In this document: in pieces, positions 1 to 11,290 of the stretch | Numbering within the stretch: position 1 is the stretch's first letter | Layout of the letters: every line of letters starts with the position of its first letter | DNA from: Trileptium ribeirensis | Lineage: Eukaryota; Nematoda; Enoplea; Enoplida; Thoracostomopsidae | Direction of reading: 5' to 3' | Assembly: GCA_030248225.1 (NCBI GenBank) | Contig: JASANE010003112.1 | Span: 62,001 to 126,000, forward strand | DNA: 64,000 nucleotides | Notes under the pieces: model-generated | The model's database searches: none | The model's input: the letters and a program-made list of their open reading frames with translations, nothing else | Told to the model about the DNA's origin: nothing | Program-made: the position numbers and the translations under genes

Positions 1-106
1 AGAAGAGACTGTGAGGCAGAAGGACGGACATGGTAAAATTTATCAGTGCGCGCACAAATAAATGCTTGGCCGGTTCGTTCGCTGCGCAATAAATTCTGCT
101 ATATCT

Positions 107-503
107 CTGGCCTGTCCACAGTGGGGGGGTGTGGTGGTGGGGGTGGGGGGACCCCCCACTTTACAAATCCCCCATGTGCGTGAGATTTTCCCCCAGGTCC
201 GTCCCTCCACTCGGCCGAAACCCCCATGTTCAACTAATTCCAAAAATTTTTTTATGTCGGAAAATTTATGTTCGTTGTTTGCAAATTGTTTTTAAACATT
301 AATTACCACTATTATAATGCTAAAATATTGTTTTTTAGCCTGAAAGTACGTTCACAGTGGTAAAAATGCATGAAAACATGGAAATATTTTGTATTTTTAA
401 GCAAAATTTATCCCCCCTCCCACTTTTAAATTTCCCACGAGGATGAACATGGGTCCCCCGAAGTTTCCCCCCCCCACTTTTCGGAGGGCTGTGGACAGGC
501 CAG
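107..503. mobile_element. MITE-like element with 15-bp terminal inverted repeats
   Basis: The left end (107-121, CTGGCCTGTCCACAG) is the exact reverse complement of the right end (489-503). TATAT occurs 2 bp outside the left end (100-104) and directly outside the right end (504-508), a possible target duplication. The ends are rich in G or C runs and the middle is AT-rich. No transposase is encoded. This fits a non-autonomous DNA transposon; the superfamily is not recognised. Confidence 0.6.
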
Positions 504-1466
504 TATATGGTACATTTTGTTAGATATTCCAAGCAAGTACAATCGGGAATGTGTCTATTCGCCTTATACCAACCGTGATACGTAAGGCATATATGTAAGC
601 AAAGAAAGGAGCTGCTTTGTTACTACAGAGACCTATAAGATTTTCAGTTTCCCATAAGGAGGAAATAAAACCTTGGTTCTGATCGGATAAAAACACCCTA
701 TCTGCAGTGAACAGACACCATGAAAATTATGATCGGTAGTAGACAAACGACAGACTAATATAATTAATAGAGTCGAATTTTAAATTGAGCAATGCCGATA
801 TCAGCTTTCGCATACGACGGCATAAAACAAAAAAGATCTAATTCGGTTTACCATGTAGATAACTAGCAAACTAACTCAAACATTACAGTCATTTCTACGC
901 TTAATTAAAATTTAATTGTTCAGGCACTTCCGAACAATGATGACGCTTTCATCCGTAAACATGGATTCATGCACGAAATACCTATTGAGATGGGCTCCAA
1001 ATAGCTATGTCGGTAGACTGAAAGCGAAGGGTCTCGGGTTCGAGTTCAACCCCAGCCTTGTTTTCCAGCCAGCTGCTTTTCACATCCTTTCGTCACTGCG
1101 CACCTCTAGCTAAAGTATGAAATGAACCCTAGACTATTCTGTTTCAGTTTCGTTATTTTAATTATATATATTTAATTACTCAAACATTATCTTATTGCTT
1201 ACAAACATGTTCCTTTAGAGCTATTTCATAATCATACAAATTAAATTAATTCAATACTCTTTATAAAAGCATGGTTTAGTAACTCTTCTTTCACGACTGC
1301 TTAATATTGTTATCGACATCCCGCCGTCGTTCAGTAAGGCCTACCCTGTTTATATACAATATATTTCATACATACATATTGAGTACTTTTATTTTCATCT
1401 CATTAATAGTTCACATAAAGCAGCAGGTTCAGCATTAGGTAGGTGGGGATTTGGGGTGGCGGTGAG
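504..1466. other. AT-rich stretch without recognisable gene
   Basis: No open frame longer than about 65 codons and no conserved protein motif were seen. The only structure noted is the tRNA-like module at about 1001-1056. Confidence 0.5.
1001..1056 (+). repeat. tRNA-like (SINE-head-like) module
   Basis: An A-box-like stretch (AGCTATGTCGGTAGACTG, 1003-1020) is followed by a B-box-like stretch (GGGTTCGAGTTCAACCCC, 1036-1053), at tRNA-like spacing. No acceptor stem is evident, so a functional tRNA is unlikely; a tRNA-derived SINE fragment is the better reading. Confidence 0.4.
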
Positions 1467-1567
1467 ATAAGAACTTAGGATAAATATTTTAGGGACCAAT
1501 AAGTAAGTGAAAACTGAAAAACCTAATTTTTGTGGGGTTTGGACCCCACCTAGCCTAGGAAACCCCT
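1467..1567 (+). repeat. Dispersed ~100-bp direct repeat, copy 1
   Basis: Starts ATAAGAACTTAGGATAAATA and ends in ACCTAGCCTAGG plus a few bases. A near-identical copy lies in the same orientation at 13108-13207, differing by small indels and substitutions. The flanks of the two copies do not match. They could be LTR remnants of an old element or simply a dispersed repeat. Confidence 0.65.
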
Positions 1568-2039
1568 GACAACCCCGGTTGTCGGATTAGCATCCACCAT
1601 TTAAGCCATTCTTTGTAGCATCCGTGATGTTGCCGTACCCGGTTTTCAATCTTTCAATACCTTTCACCCCCTCGGGTTAGAACGCGTCATCCACTCACGC
1701 TTCCATTTCCGATTCATCAATCTTCAGTAAACCGACCCCTGATTCCGTCCTGATTTATTTAATTTATTACCGTCCCGATTTACTCTTCTCTCTTTGTCAC
1801 ATGATTCTTCAGACTTGCGGTCTCCGCCCCAAAATAAAACACAAATGTCTGAAAAAAATACATGATTAGACAATACATGATTAGTATAAACATCAAATTA
1901 ATACACAATAAAAATACGTAAGACACTATTTTTCTTGAAAGATTCTTTTTATAAGAAATTCTTCTTTGGTTCAGGACTAGGTGGAATGTTTTTGGCAGTA
2001 TTATAAAACTAACATTATATCGTCTTTTTCGATCGTAAA
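1568..2039. other. Unassigned AT-rich sequence
   Basis: No protein motif or clear repeat was seen. An (AAAT)n run sits near 2037-2052. Confidence 0.4.
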
Positions 2040-4362
2040 TAAATAAATAAATGATAATAAGGATACCGGCTCTATTAGACCGGTTCTTTTGGTCGTCGTA
2101 ATATCGCGTCGATTGTATCGGTCGTCGTCAATCTTGGTCGTTACTGATACGTCCCGTGCTTTCGATTCGACTCGTTATACCGATCTTTTTGGGATCGGTT
2201 TATCGTAATCGGTTCGATTTCTTTTTCACCTGTGTCCGTTCATCGGTTGTTTGGACCGTAGTTCCATTTTGTTTTTATCCTATTGATCATTTTCGGCTAG
2301 CATGAGTTCCGGGAATCTCCGTGTCTCAGATGGTTGATACCTGACTCTCCTTTCCCTCAATTTCTGCTTCCCTGACTAGCTAGGATTCGGTGAGGGAGAA
2401 GACGCCCGGATGGTTCGTCACCCCTCCACGTCGTCGTATTATTGTATTTGATCGATTGTGGGGAATCTTCTTCGTGGATTTTGTGCATCGATCGATTGTT
2501 ATTGTGCACCATAGATTCCCCGTACGATTTTTTCTTTTTCCAGATGAACCAGCGAAATCTTCTTTTCTCGTTTCTATACTCTTCTTCCGTTATCGGCTTT
2601 CTATTGTGGCTTTTTCCTTTGATATACCGGAAAGCATTTCCTTTATTGACCCATGTTTCGGTATCTTAGAAGATTATGTTTGATAATCTACCCACCATCT
2701 TCAAGGTTTCAAGTCGTTGCTTCGGTGCTAATCTTGATACGACAAATTAAGTATCTCCATCCATTATATCGGCGTAACCCAATGGTATTGCGATTACGTC
2801 TGGTAAGTTCTTTACTTGGTTGAATTTCTCTTTCACCAGTTCCGTAATCTCTTCTTGAATACCTTTAATATACTGTTACACTACCTGCCGATATTCTTTG
2901 TTTGTTATTTTCAGCGTTCGGCATTTAGTTCGAACCTTTGCTTCTTGGTGCGTAACGCTGCTAACATTTGTGCCGTTCTTTCTTCTTCGGTACTTTCGTC
3001 TCGTGTGAATATTTCTATCCATTTGGCTTTGGTATCATCTACCGCTCTTTCGATTACTACCTCCGGAATGATTTCTGTTTGTACCGTGTTTATTTGTGTT
3101 TCGAAGTAACAGACTTCGCTCCACAATTGCTCTTCAATTCTTCTCCGAGTATTTCCTTCCACTGAAATACTTCCTCTTTTGGATATTTGTTCGGAATATC
3201 GTGTACTATCTGTGGCAATTCTGTACCAATCGCTATATCCCGATACTCAATTCCTTGAGTAGACGGTCTTCTCCTACTTGTTTTACTCGACTTTGTTCCG
3301 ATTTTGATTGCAGTTCTTTGACTATTTTCTGCAATTCTTTATTTTGTTGTTCCTTTATCGCCACTTGGTTCTGCATCTCACTTAATTGGGTCTGGATCCC
3401 CACTATTTCTTCTCGCACCATTGTCACTTCTTCGCGGGTCTCTTGTAATTGACATTGAACATTGATTTTGCTTCCTCTTGGGCTTCCTCCCGTTTTCGTG
3501 ACAAGGTGAGTAGTTCTTCAGCGTTCTGTAATTCGATCGTCTTTATTTGGAGGGCTTGTTCTTTTTCTTTGATCTCCTGGGCCATTCCGGCCACTTGGTA
3601 TTGACTTTGATTGAATGCCTACGACCATTCCCAATTCGTTTCGTCTTTTCTTGGATTTGTTTCTGTAATTCTTGTATTCGTGCCAGTGATTGTTCTGTGA
3701 ATTGGTGGAGTTGCGGCGCTTGTTTTTCAGGATCCATTGCTTCTGTTGCAACTGTGCACTTTCCTGATCCTTCTTTATCAGTTCTTGCTTCCGCCATTTC
3801 CACTGCTCTTTAAACGTTCTTGCTTCTTTCGTATGAGCTTCTTCTACCTTCTTTCGCTTTTCATGTTCGGCATTGTATTTCTCTGCCCATATTCTTTCGT
3901 TCGTTTCGATGGTCTTATTTGCTTCATCAATCTTTTATTGGATTACGCTTTGAATCATTCTGATTTCCGCAAACACTATATCTTTCGGTATGAACGCTTT
4001 TTTCGTGCGTGATAATTCGGGCTTTGTATTGCTTGTAACAATTCAATTGATGCTATGCTTGATTGACTACGACGACGTCGTTGCTCTGGTCCCGACAGTT
4101 TTCCACTACTCGTTCCTTCTATTTCTGACGTTAGTGTTGACGTCGAAAATCCACGTGTACTACCCGTTAGCCGTTCGCTTGAGGACCATTGTCTTGATGC
4201 ACCAATCGGTGGTATTAATATCGGTTCCAGTGTTTTGAACGTTGGCGTTGTTGTTTGTTCACCGCTTCCCGTTCGGCCTTAGTAAGCGGTAGTTTCTACC
4301 GATCTTGTTGTATCACTTCCGTATCCATGTTGTTCTTGTGGTATGCTTACAGCACGTCCCAT
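2040..4362 (-). pseudogene. Decayed coiled-coil gag/ORF1-like retroelement ORF
   Basis: On the minus strand an ORF-like region can start at an ATG at 4362 (MGRAVSIPQEQ) and be followed through several stops and frameshifts down to about 2040. It begins with a Ser/Thr-rich stretch, then a Glu/Lys/Gln-rich region typical of coiled coils (for example KTIETNERIWAEKY near 3900, IQELQKQIQEKTKR near 3660, and ELQKIVKELQSKSEQ near 3310). Open pieces lie at 3543-3803, 3233-3427 and 2911-3162. Near 2400-2435 it reads GGVTNHPGVF, closely matching GGLGNHPGSF at the start of the second piece (about 7744). Long coiled coils are common in retrotransposon Gag/ORF1 proteins, but no zinc knuckle or polymerase was found, so the family is unresolved. 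Confidence 0.55.
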
Positions 4363-4502
4363 TATCTTCACATATATCGTGTTAACGTTGAGCAAGCGTT
4401 AATTCTGTCGCAATGAGACGTCAGCCAATTAGCGAATCGGCTTGTTGAAGTCAGAACAATTGTGCACTGAAATATTGGAAAAACAGAGGCAGCATCGGAA
4501 AG

Positions 4503-4895
4503 CTACGCTGTGACTGCGGTATGCGAACTGTGAAGCCGGCGCTTGAACGCATCAACAGTCTCAGCGAGGACAACTTGTTCAGGCAGACCGTTCCAGGTGT
4601 TGATCACACGGTGCGCAAATGAGTTCTGGCGACAGTATAGTCGAGCTGTGGTTTTTGGGCGAAGAGCAAGGCAGTGCTGACGAGTGCCCACCGCGGGAGC
4701 AAGATTAAATAAACGGCTCCAGTCATAGTCTACGTGATTATGCAGCATTTTGTAAACCTTAATAATGTCACTGCGAAAACGTCGTCGTTCCAGTGTTTGA
4801 AGCCCGAGCGTAGTTAGCCGTTGAGGGTATTCTAGGTTGCAGGTAGTCAGTAGCAATTTTGTCGCTCGTCTTTGAATGCGTTCAATAAGCACCAC
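4503..4895 (-). pseudogene. LINE 1: C-terminal region of ORF2
   Basis: An open frame of 130 codons. The order IERIQRRATKLL, then LGLQTLERRRFRSDIIKVYK, then FAHRVINTWNGLPEQVV is the hallmark C-terminal signature of CR1/L2-type ORF2 proteins. The ORF ends naturally in a stop at 4503, about 20 bp before the apparent end of the element. It is separated from the RT core by frameshifts, so no complete ORF2 exists. Confidence 0.85.
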
Positions 4896-4988
4896 TTCTC
4901 TCCGGTAGTGTGGGTTCCCAGCACAGCTGGCATAGTCGAGCCGCTGGCGTATCAGCGGGTAATATAGTGTGAGAAAAGTTTTTGTCTC

Positions 4989-5650
4989 TCAGAATTTCCA
5001 AGTTCGCGCTATTAGACGAAGCATTTTGGAAGCTTTCGCCACTAAGTGTGCACAATGGGCTGATGGTTTCAAGTTGTCGCTGATAATTATTCCTAGGTCA
5101 GACACGTTCATTTGTGCAAGAATTTGTTCGTTGTTTAGTTCATAGTTATTGTGTGAGTTATTGAATCCAAAGTGCATGACGAAACATTTTTTGCATTGAA
5201 ATCAAGAAGCCAATCTTGTGCCCAGTAGGAGATAGATTCAAGGTCTGCCTGTAAACCGAGAAAATCAAGTATGTAGAAGCCATTATGGATGCGTCGGGAT
5301 ATTTTCGAATTGTCAGCGAACATCCAGACTTCGCTGAAGACGGCTTCGTTGAAATCGTTCGTGTAGAATAGAAATAATACTGGGCCAATGACTGACCCTT
5401 GAGGGACCCCTGACGTAACCGGTACCGTGGATGAGGAGTGACTGTTGATAATGACAGATTGTGTTCTAGAACTCAGGTAAGAAGAAAACCAACGCAACAG
5501 AGGTCCGTCAACTCCGTAACATGACAGCTTATGTAATAACCGCTTGTGTGGAAAGCGATCGAACGCTTTGGTGAAGTCCAAGTATACAATGTCAGCGGAA
5601 TCTCCATCATCAATGACTTTTGTCACACTATTTATGTAATCGATTAGTTG
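4989..5650 (-). pseudogene. LINE 1: reverse transcriptase core
   Basis: The main open piece (5626-5135) holds RT motif A (YLDFTKAFD) and motif B (SGVPQGSVIGP). Motif C reads FADN where FADD is expected: the second catalytic Asp is Asn. A further piece (5177-4989) has the post-RT motif NVSDLGIIISDNL, typical of CR1-like ORF2. With the altered motif C and the frameshifts, this copy should not be able to reverse transcribe. Confidence 0.85.
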
Positions 5651-5695
5651 TAGTTCAGTTGATCTGTTTGGGATAAATCCATATTGATTATAATA

Positions 5696-6545
5696 TCAAA
5701 GGTTTTCGGATAGAGCAAAGTCAACCAGCTGATCTCGTATTACACGTTCCATTATCTTGCAACAGCAAGATGTTAAGCTAATGGGTCGATAGTTGCATTT
5801 GTTAGCTTTGCATTTGCAGCCGGATTTGTAAATCGGGGTTACAGCAGCATGACGCCAGTCCGCCGGAACAGAAGCGGTGTTTAAAGAGAGTTGAAAGGGC
5901 AGTAATAGATAAGGAAGCAATACGTCGATGCAATTTTGTAGTACCAGATTGCTAATGCCATCGGGTCCAGCGGCTCCTGTAGTTTTTGAGTTTGCTATAG
6001 CACGCCTGACGTTTTTTTCAGTAAAATTTATATTCAATAGTGTTGCATCGGTTCTTTTGGTGAAAGGCGGAAGTTGATCATCTGTTGCTTCGATAAACAT
6101 ACAACTTTGCTTCTTCTATTTACATATCTCCAAAAGGATTTTGGATCGTTATTTATATTTGATGCTATAAGTTTTTTGTATCTCCATACAGCAAGACCAG
6201 TTTCCTCGGCCAGCATTGTACTCAGACCCTTATAGCGTTCGTATTATATTGCAGAATAGCTTCGTTGATATGTCCGTAGGGCGGTTTTCCTCCTGCGCAT
6301 AATATTGCGTAGAGCATTATTCATCCACGGTGCGAACGTCGGTCACGGATGGGTCTGGTCGGAACATGAGAGTTTCTGCTGGGTAATGCAAAAGTTTTTA
6401 CATCGATCCACAATTCACTGGCAGAAGTTTTTTCCAATGTTGATTTTGCAGTAAGTTGTTGTAATATATCATTGCTGATACGTGCCCAGTTAGCTTACCA
6501 CAAATTTAGACGCCTGAAACCGTCATATGCCCTAGTAGTAACTGT
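5696..6545 (-). pseudogene. LINE 1: linker and RT N-terminal region
   Basis: Piece 6100-5696 includes GAAGPDGISNLVLQ and the RT motif NYRPISLTSCCCKIMERV. Upstream, in shifted frames, the pre-RT linker can be read: KSFWRYVNRRSK at about 6150 and a broken stretch resembling the usual linker 'PWMNNALR' near 6320. Reading fades out near 6550, which I take as the truncated 5' end. Confidence 0.75.
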
Positions 6546-6550
6546 ATACA

Positions 6551-7750
6551 AAAGCAGCAGTGGAAGTTTCGGTCCTTCTTTGATTCGAGGATCGTTGCTT
6601 CTTATAACTAGTTCTCCTAAACTTCCACTTGTTGTATTGGCCTTGGAGTTTCCACTGGTTGTTGTGGTGGAACTTTTTCATACCGTCGTGGGATTGCTCT
6701 TTTGCTTCTATCTGTCGATTGTTTTGGAGGCGGCATTTCCTGACGTTGTTGTTCTGTCCGCCTTCATTCTTGCTCATCCCGCATTCTTTTTCGAATTGCT
6801 CGTTCATGTGGTTACCATAATGCCCGATCTGTTTGTTCTTGACGGCGATGTGTCCACTTCTCGTTTAATTCTCTATCTTTTCTTTCTCTGTACTCTTTCT
6901 GTACTTGTTCTCTTTCTTCTTTCGTTGTTGGTCTGATGTTTCCATCTTCGTCCACGAAGTTTATTTCCAACTGATACATTACGCCATGAGCGAATTATAA
7001 TTTTTTGTTCGGTATTCATCCATTTGGCAACTTCTACGTCAAGTTCGTACTTTTCTGCTTTTTTTTCACATTTCTGTGTTATCGTCTTTGTCTTCGCAGC
7101 CATGGTGCACCTCTTACACTTGGTGCCGATCCACCTGGCACCTGTGATAAGTCTTTTACATCTTGATATTGTGGTCTTCCATACAACACCAATCTATAAC
7201 TTTCGTAACCTTTCCATGATGAATAATAATATTTTGATGGTTGTTCCGATCTTCTACTCTTACTCGATGAAATGTCGAAATCTTGGTAGACTCGATTGGT
7301 GTCTTCGTTTCGAAGACTTCTCTTCTTGACGCTCAGACGTTTCGGAGTATTTGCGTCTGCCTTCCGTAAACTCTCGTCGTGAAGGTCTCGATCGACCTTG
7401 TTCCGCTTTTTGCGGTTCTTTCAGAGTCTCAGATCTTCGTTCCTTCCTTGGTTCTTGTTGTTCTTATTCCGCTAACCGCTGGATGGTTTCATATTGTACC
7501 GCTATTGGTTTTCTATGTTGTTGTTATTTCATCTTTCGTATCCATTCTGTGAGCGGTTCATTATGCTCTTCTTACTCGTAGTCGAGATTTTTCTCTGGAC
7601 GTTCGATTCCTTCCGGTGGTGTGGGATCGACTTCCATTGATTCTTCGCTTGGCGTTGGTTTCGGTATCGTTTCGCTTTGCTTTGATGTGTTTTCCCCAGA
7701 CTGTACTTCCTGAAGAAATGACCCCGGATGGTTGCCAAGCCCACCGAGTT
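6551..7750 (-). pseudogene. Second decayed piece of the gag-like ORF
   Basis: On the minus strand from about 7744 the frame reads GGLGNHPGSF, then a polar acidic stretch containing EESMEVDPTPPEG (about 7640), then strongly basic and Glu/Arg-rich pieces (for example EEKSSKRRHQSS, about 7310, and the open piece 7103-6873). Stops and frame changes are frequent. The GG..NHPG.F block is shared with the copy near 2400-2435, so this looks like the C-terminal part of a second, tandem copy rather than the upstream half of one gene. No enzyme domain was found. Confidence 0.45.
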
Positions 7751-7928
7751 GTACTGTAAAAATAAGCTAGCATTTTGCCAAGTGCTTAAATAGTAAGTAG
7801 TTAAGCTGCCGAACCCTAAAAACTAAGTCGTAATACTAAGAAATTAAAACCAATCAATTGCCGAAGTAACAACGCAATTTTATTCGGGGTTTATATTGAT
7901 ACACGTATCTTATTTTACATTTGTTAAA

Positions 7929-8372
7929 ATGAAATGCGACAAATGCAATGCGGCAATTGCTTCCATGGACGTCACTCGTGTTTGTCTCGCTTGCAAGTCT
8001 AATCTCGACCTTAGCTGTGCAAAAGTATCTCTGTCTCGGGCAAGACAATTACTTCATCCAAATAATGGAGATACATTCCTGTGTTCTGAATGCAAAGCAT
8101 CTATTCCTTCGCTTTTCGATGAAGTACTAAGGATGCGGAATGAGCTGGCTCGAATTAAAGACCAGATCCGTAGTAATGCTTCTGAAAATGATTGTGTCGA
8201 ACCGTCACAAGCGTCAACGATGGCAACGTCTGCTGACTGGTTGTCAACCGACGATTCTGAAACAAGATCGGCGCTACATCCACCTCAAACTGGGGATCTG
8301 GTGGCTGCGATCAATCAGCTAAGTTTAAAAACTGATACATTCATTTTAGTTCCTGGGACGTTGAAGCTATAA
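7929..8372 (+). pseudogene. LINE 2 ORF1, N-terminal part with PHD-like zinc finger
   Basis: Start chosen at the ATG at 7929 (MKCDKCNAAI), which lies just before the first Cys pair. Cys pairs follow as CDKC, CLAC, then LSCAKV and LCSEC: the spacing of a PHD finger as found in ORF1 of many CR1-like LINEs. The usual His before CAKV is not evident (it reads DLSCAKV). A probable coiled coil follows (EVLRMRNELARIKDQI, residues about 68-83). The frame stops at 8372, before the C-terminal part. Confidence 0.75.
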
Positions 8373-8471
8373 TTTCACGAGTGGCCAAATGTAGCGACCA
8401 ATACTGCTTGTCAAGCCATTTTTGAAGCATCACGCGAACGGGATGAATTAAAGGAACAATCATTCAATGCG

Positions 8472-8813
8472 GTGGTACTAGGATTCAAGCCAGATCCTAC
8501 AAAAACTGATTTGGAAACTGTTAAGGAATGGTGCCAGTCTGTGGATATTGCTCCTGATAAAGTCGTTCGACCATTTCGAGCAGGTCCACGTGATAATGAT
8601 AAACCTCAACTTCTAAAAATTGTTTTTGCGGATATAGATGCCAAACAATTGTTCATTAGCGGTGGTAGAACAAATTCTTTTGGCAACGGAATATACGTAC
8701 GGCGGGATCTTACCTACCGTGAGCGCGAGGCTCGACGCGTTAGACAGTCAACGGGTTTTGGTAATACGTTGAGTGTCGTTCCTGCAGTCCGTACATATGT
8801 TCAACGCTGTTAA
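8472..8813 (+). pseudogene. LINE 2 ORF1, C-terminal part
   Basis: 113 codons open. It reads VVLGFKPDPTKTDLETVKEW, then a region with PQLLKIVFADIDAKQLF and ends with RRDLTYREREARRVR. The last block resembles the '..R.DLT..ER' signature in the RNA-binding C-terminal region of LINE ORF1 proteins. It is in a different frame from the PHD part, with stops between, so ORF1 is broken. Confidence 0.65.
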
Positions 8814-9004
8814 ACCTCAACCTCCCACAATGATTCCAATGTCAGGTTGCCTGTGCGAAACAGTCGTCAATTTCAACAAAGAACGGCGATAGTGAACAGT
8901 TCAGAGGTTCAGATCTGTACAGGTAATGATGAACGTGCAAATTTAATATAACTGTTAGCCCACTTTATTATGAGTTAACAATGTCATCTACACATGACCA
9001 GTGC

Positions 9005-9730
9005 TAGTTAGTATTTTTCAATGCAAACTCTATGAAGAACAAAATCAATGACTTGTCTTGTTTAATACAGCGGTATTCGCCACATATTATAGGTATAGTT
9101 GAAACTAAATTAGACCGATCATTTAACGATAAGTTCATATGCTTTAATAACAAGTACAGTGTTACGTAAGGATCATAATAAAAATGGCGGTGGTGTAGCT
9201 GTTCTTGTTAGTACTGTATTACATTATACTTTTCTTGAAATTAATGAACATTTGAGGCCGGAATCTGTTGTAATTGATGTTTTGTTTAAAAATGGTACAG
9301 TTCGTTTTTTCATCACGTATCGTCCACCTAATGATATTGCTAGTATATATTTACTGCAAAGAGATTTGCTTCTTTGTGCAAACATGTGTGATAATTTTAT
9401 TGTTGTTGGTGACTTAAATCTCCCGAACGTTGATTTGAAATGTGGGATTCCCCAACTGCTGCTTATCGTGATTTACTATCAGTTTTTTCAATGATGGTAT
9501 TAAGTCAATTGATCAACGAGCCTACTCGATTTAATCCACCAAATTTACTTGATGTTCTGCTCGTTAGTAATAGAAAATTAGTACTAGCACATGAGGTGTT
9601 AGCTCCGGTGGGGTCATCTGATCATGCTACTATTCATTTCAAAGTAAATGTTTCCTTCACTTCTGTTCCAAAACCTTTTCTAAATTTTAGTAAAATGGAC
9701 AAAATTGCGATAAGTACATTTCTACTCTAA
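9005..9730 (+). pseudogene. LINE 2 ORF2: AP-like endonuclease domain
   Basis: Begins with FFNANSMKNKINDL, the start motif of LINE endonucleases, then IIGIVETKLD (catalytic Glu region), VVGDLNLPNVD (the GDFN-type motif) and SSDHATI (catalytic SDH motif, about 9615). These are the conserved blocks of the exonuclease-endonuclease-phosphatase fold that nicks target DNA. Frame changes occur near 9160 and 9480, and the frame stops at 9730. Confidence 0.8.
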
Positions 9731-10440
9731 ATTGATTGGAATGTAGTCTTCTGGACGAACCTATCTCAATTGAATAATAATTGTTATGTCTCCTCGTTTC
9801 ATATTTGTGCGTATTGTGTTGCTTGCTATAAAGTTGTATGTTCCAGTTGAATTTAGAACTGCGAAACAAAAGCGCTGGTCCTGTTCTATTGTGGAAGCTG
9901 CCCGTAGAAAGGAATTGGCGTTTAAAAAAATGGACATGATCATTGAATTTTGTTGCTAAATTTGAATATGAAAGGCTTTCTAACGAACTTTATGCCCAAG
10001 AAAGAGAGTATTTAAAAACATTTGAGCTTAATTTGTATAGATCTAATAATAGAAAATGTTTTTTTCGCTATATAACGGGCGTTTAAAGTCAAACTTTGTT
10101 ATTCCTACTCTTAAAAGCGGAGATTCTGTAGTAACATCTGATGAAGGCAAAGCTAAGCTCTTAAATTGTTAGTTCGCTACTACTTACACAAGTATTGATC
10201 GTTTAGCCGCCGAGGTTGTGCCTTCGGATCTTAATTTTAGTGAAAATATTCATCTTAGTATGGATGAAATTACTATCTTTAATAAACTAGAACGTCTGAA
10301 AAAATCTTACATTTCTGGACCTGACGAAATACCTGCATTATTTTTGAAAACTTCTGCGGCTGAACTTACCGCCCCTTGCATTTTATTTATAATTTTTCTC
10401 TTTCGTTAGGTAGGCCTTCCTCAGGTTTGGAAGGATGCAC
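9591..10440 (+). repeat. 850-bp tandem duplication inside LINE 2, unit 1
   Basis: This segment repeats immediately at 10441-11290. I found only two substitutions (one in the CCCGTAGAAAGG/CCCATAGAAAGG stretch, one in GAAAGGCTT/GAAAAGCTT). It holds the end of the endonuclease domain (SSDH), the linker and the first RT block. The breakpoints share the short sequence GCA (CTAGCA|CATG and GATGCA|AATA), so it fits a microhomology-mediated duplication after insertion. Confidence 0.9.
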
Positions 10441-11290
10441 ATGAGGTGTTAGCTCCGGTGGGGTCATCTGATCATGCTACTATTCATTTCAAAGTAAATG
10501 TTTCCTTCACTTCTGTTCCAAAACCTTTTCTAAATTTTAGTAAAATGGACAAAATTGCGATAAGTACATTTCTACTCTAAATTGATTGGAATGTAGTCTT
10601 CTGGACGAACCTATCTCAATTGAATAATAATTGTTATGTCTCCTCGTTTCATATTTGTGCGTATTGTGTTGCTTGCTATAAAGTTGTATGTTCCAGTTGA
10701 ATTTAGAACTGCGAAACAAAAGCGCTGGTCCTGTTCTATTGTGGAAGCTGCCCATAGAAAGGAATTGGCGTTTAAAAAAATGGACATGATCATTGAATTT
10801 TGTTGCTAAATTTGAATATGAAAAGCTTTCTAACGAACTTTATGCCCAAGAAAGAGAGTATTTAAAAACATTTGAGCTTAATTTGTATAGATCTAATAAT
10901 AGAAAATGTTTTTTTCGCTATATAACGGGCGTTTAAAGTCAAACTTTGTTATTCCTACTCTTAAAAGCGGAGATTCTGTAGTAACATCTGATGAAGGCAA
11001 AGCTAAGCTCTTAAATTGTTAGTTCGCTACTACTTACACAAGTATTGATCGTTTAGCCGCCGAGGTTGTGCCTTCGGATCTTAATTTTAGTGAAAATATT
11101 CATCTTAGTATGGATGAAATTACTATCTTTAATAAACTAGAACGTCTGAAAAAATCTTACATTTCTGGACCTGACGAAATACCTGCATTATTTTTGAAAA
11201 CTTCTGCGGCTGAACTTACCGCCCCTTGCATTTTATTTATAATTTTTCTCTTTCGTTAGGTAGGCCTTCCTCAGGTTTGGAAGGATGCAA
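10441..11290 (+). repeat. 850-bp tandem duplication inside LINE 2, unit 2
   Basis: Second copy, offset exactly 850 bp from unit 1. From this copy the reading continues into RT (VWKDANITALYK and onward), so unit 2's right end is the original RT continuation. The very low divergence says the duplication is much younger than the decay of the LINE, or is an assembly artefact. Confidence 0.9.

Larger units (their letters stand above)
4480..6550 (-). mobile_element. CR1-like LINE, 5'-truncated (LINE 1)
   Basis: Minus-strand fragments give, in order, the pre-RT linker (about 6550-6110), the RT N-terminal part (6100-5696), RT core (5626-5135), a thumb-like part (5177-4989) and the CR1-type C-terminal region (4895-4503). 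The endonuclease domain and ORF1 are missing, as expected of target-primed insertions truncated at the 5' end. It lies between two pieces of the gag-like ORF, so it probably inserted into or beside that older element. Boundaries are approximate; no clear target duplication was found. Confidence 0.8.

Noticed and set aside
9591..11290. 850-bp direct repeats as LTRs
   Set aside because: They are directly adjacent and contain endonuclease and RT coding blocks of the LINE itself, so they are a tandem duplication, not terminal repeats.
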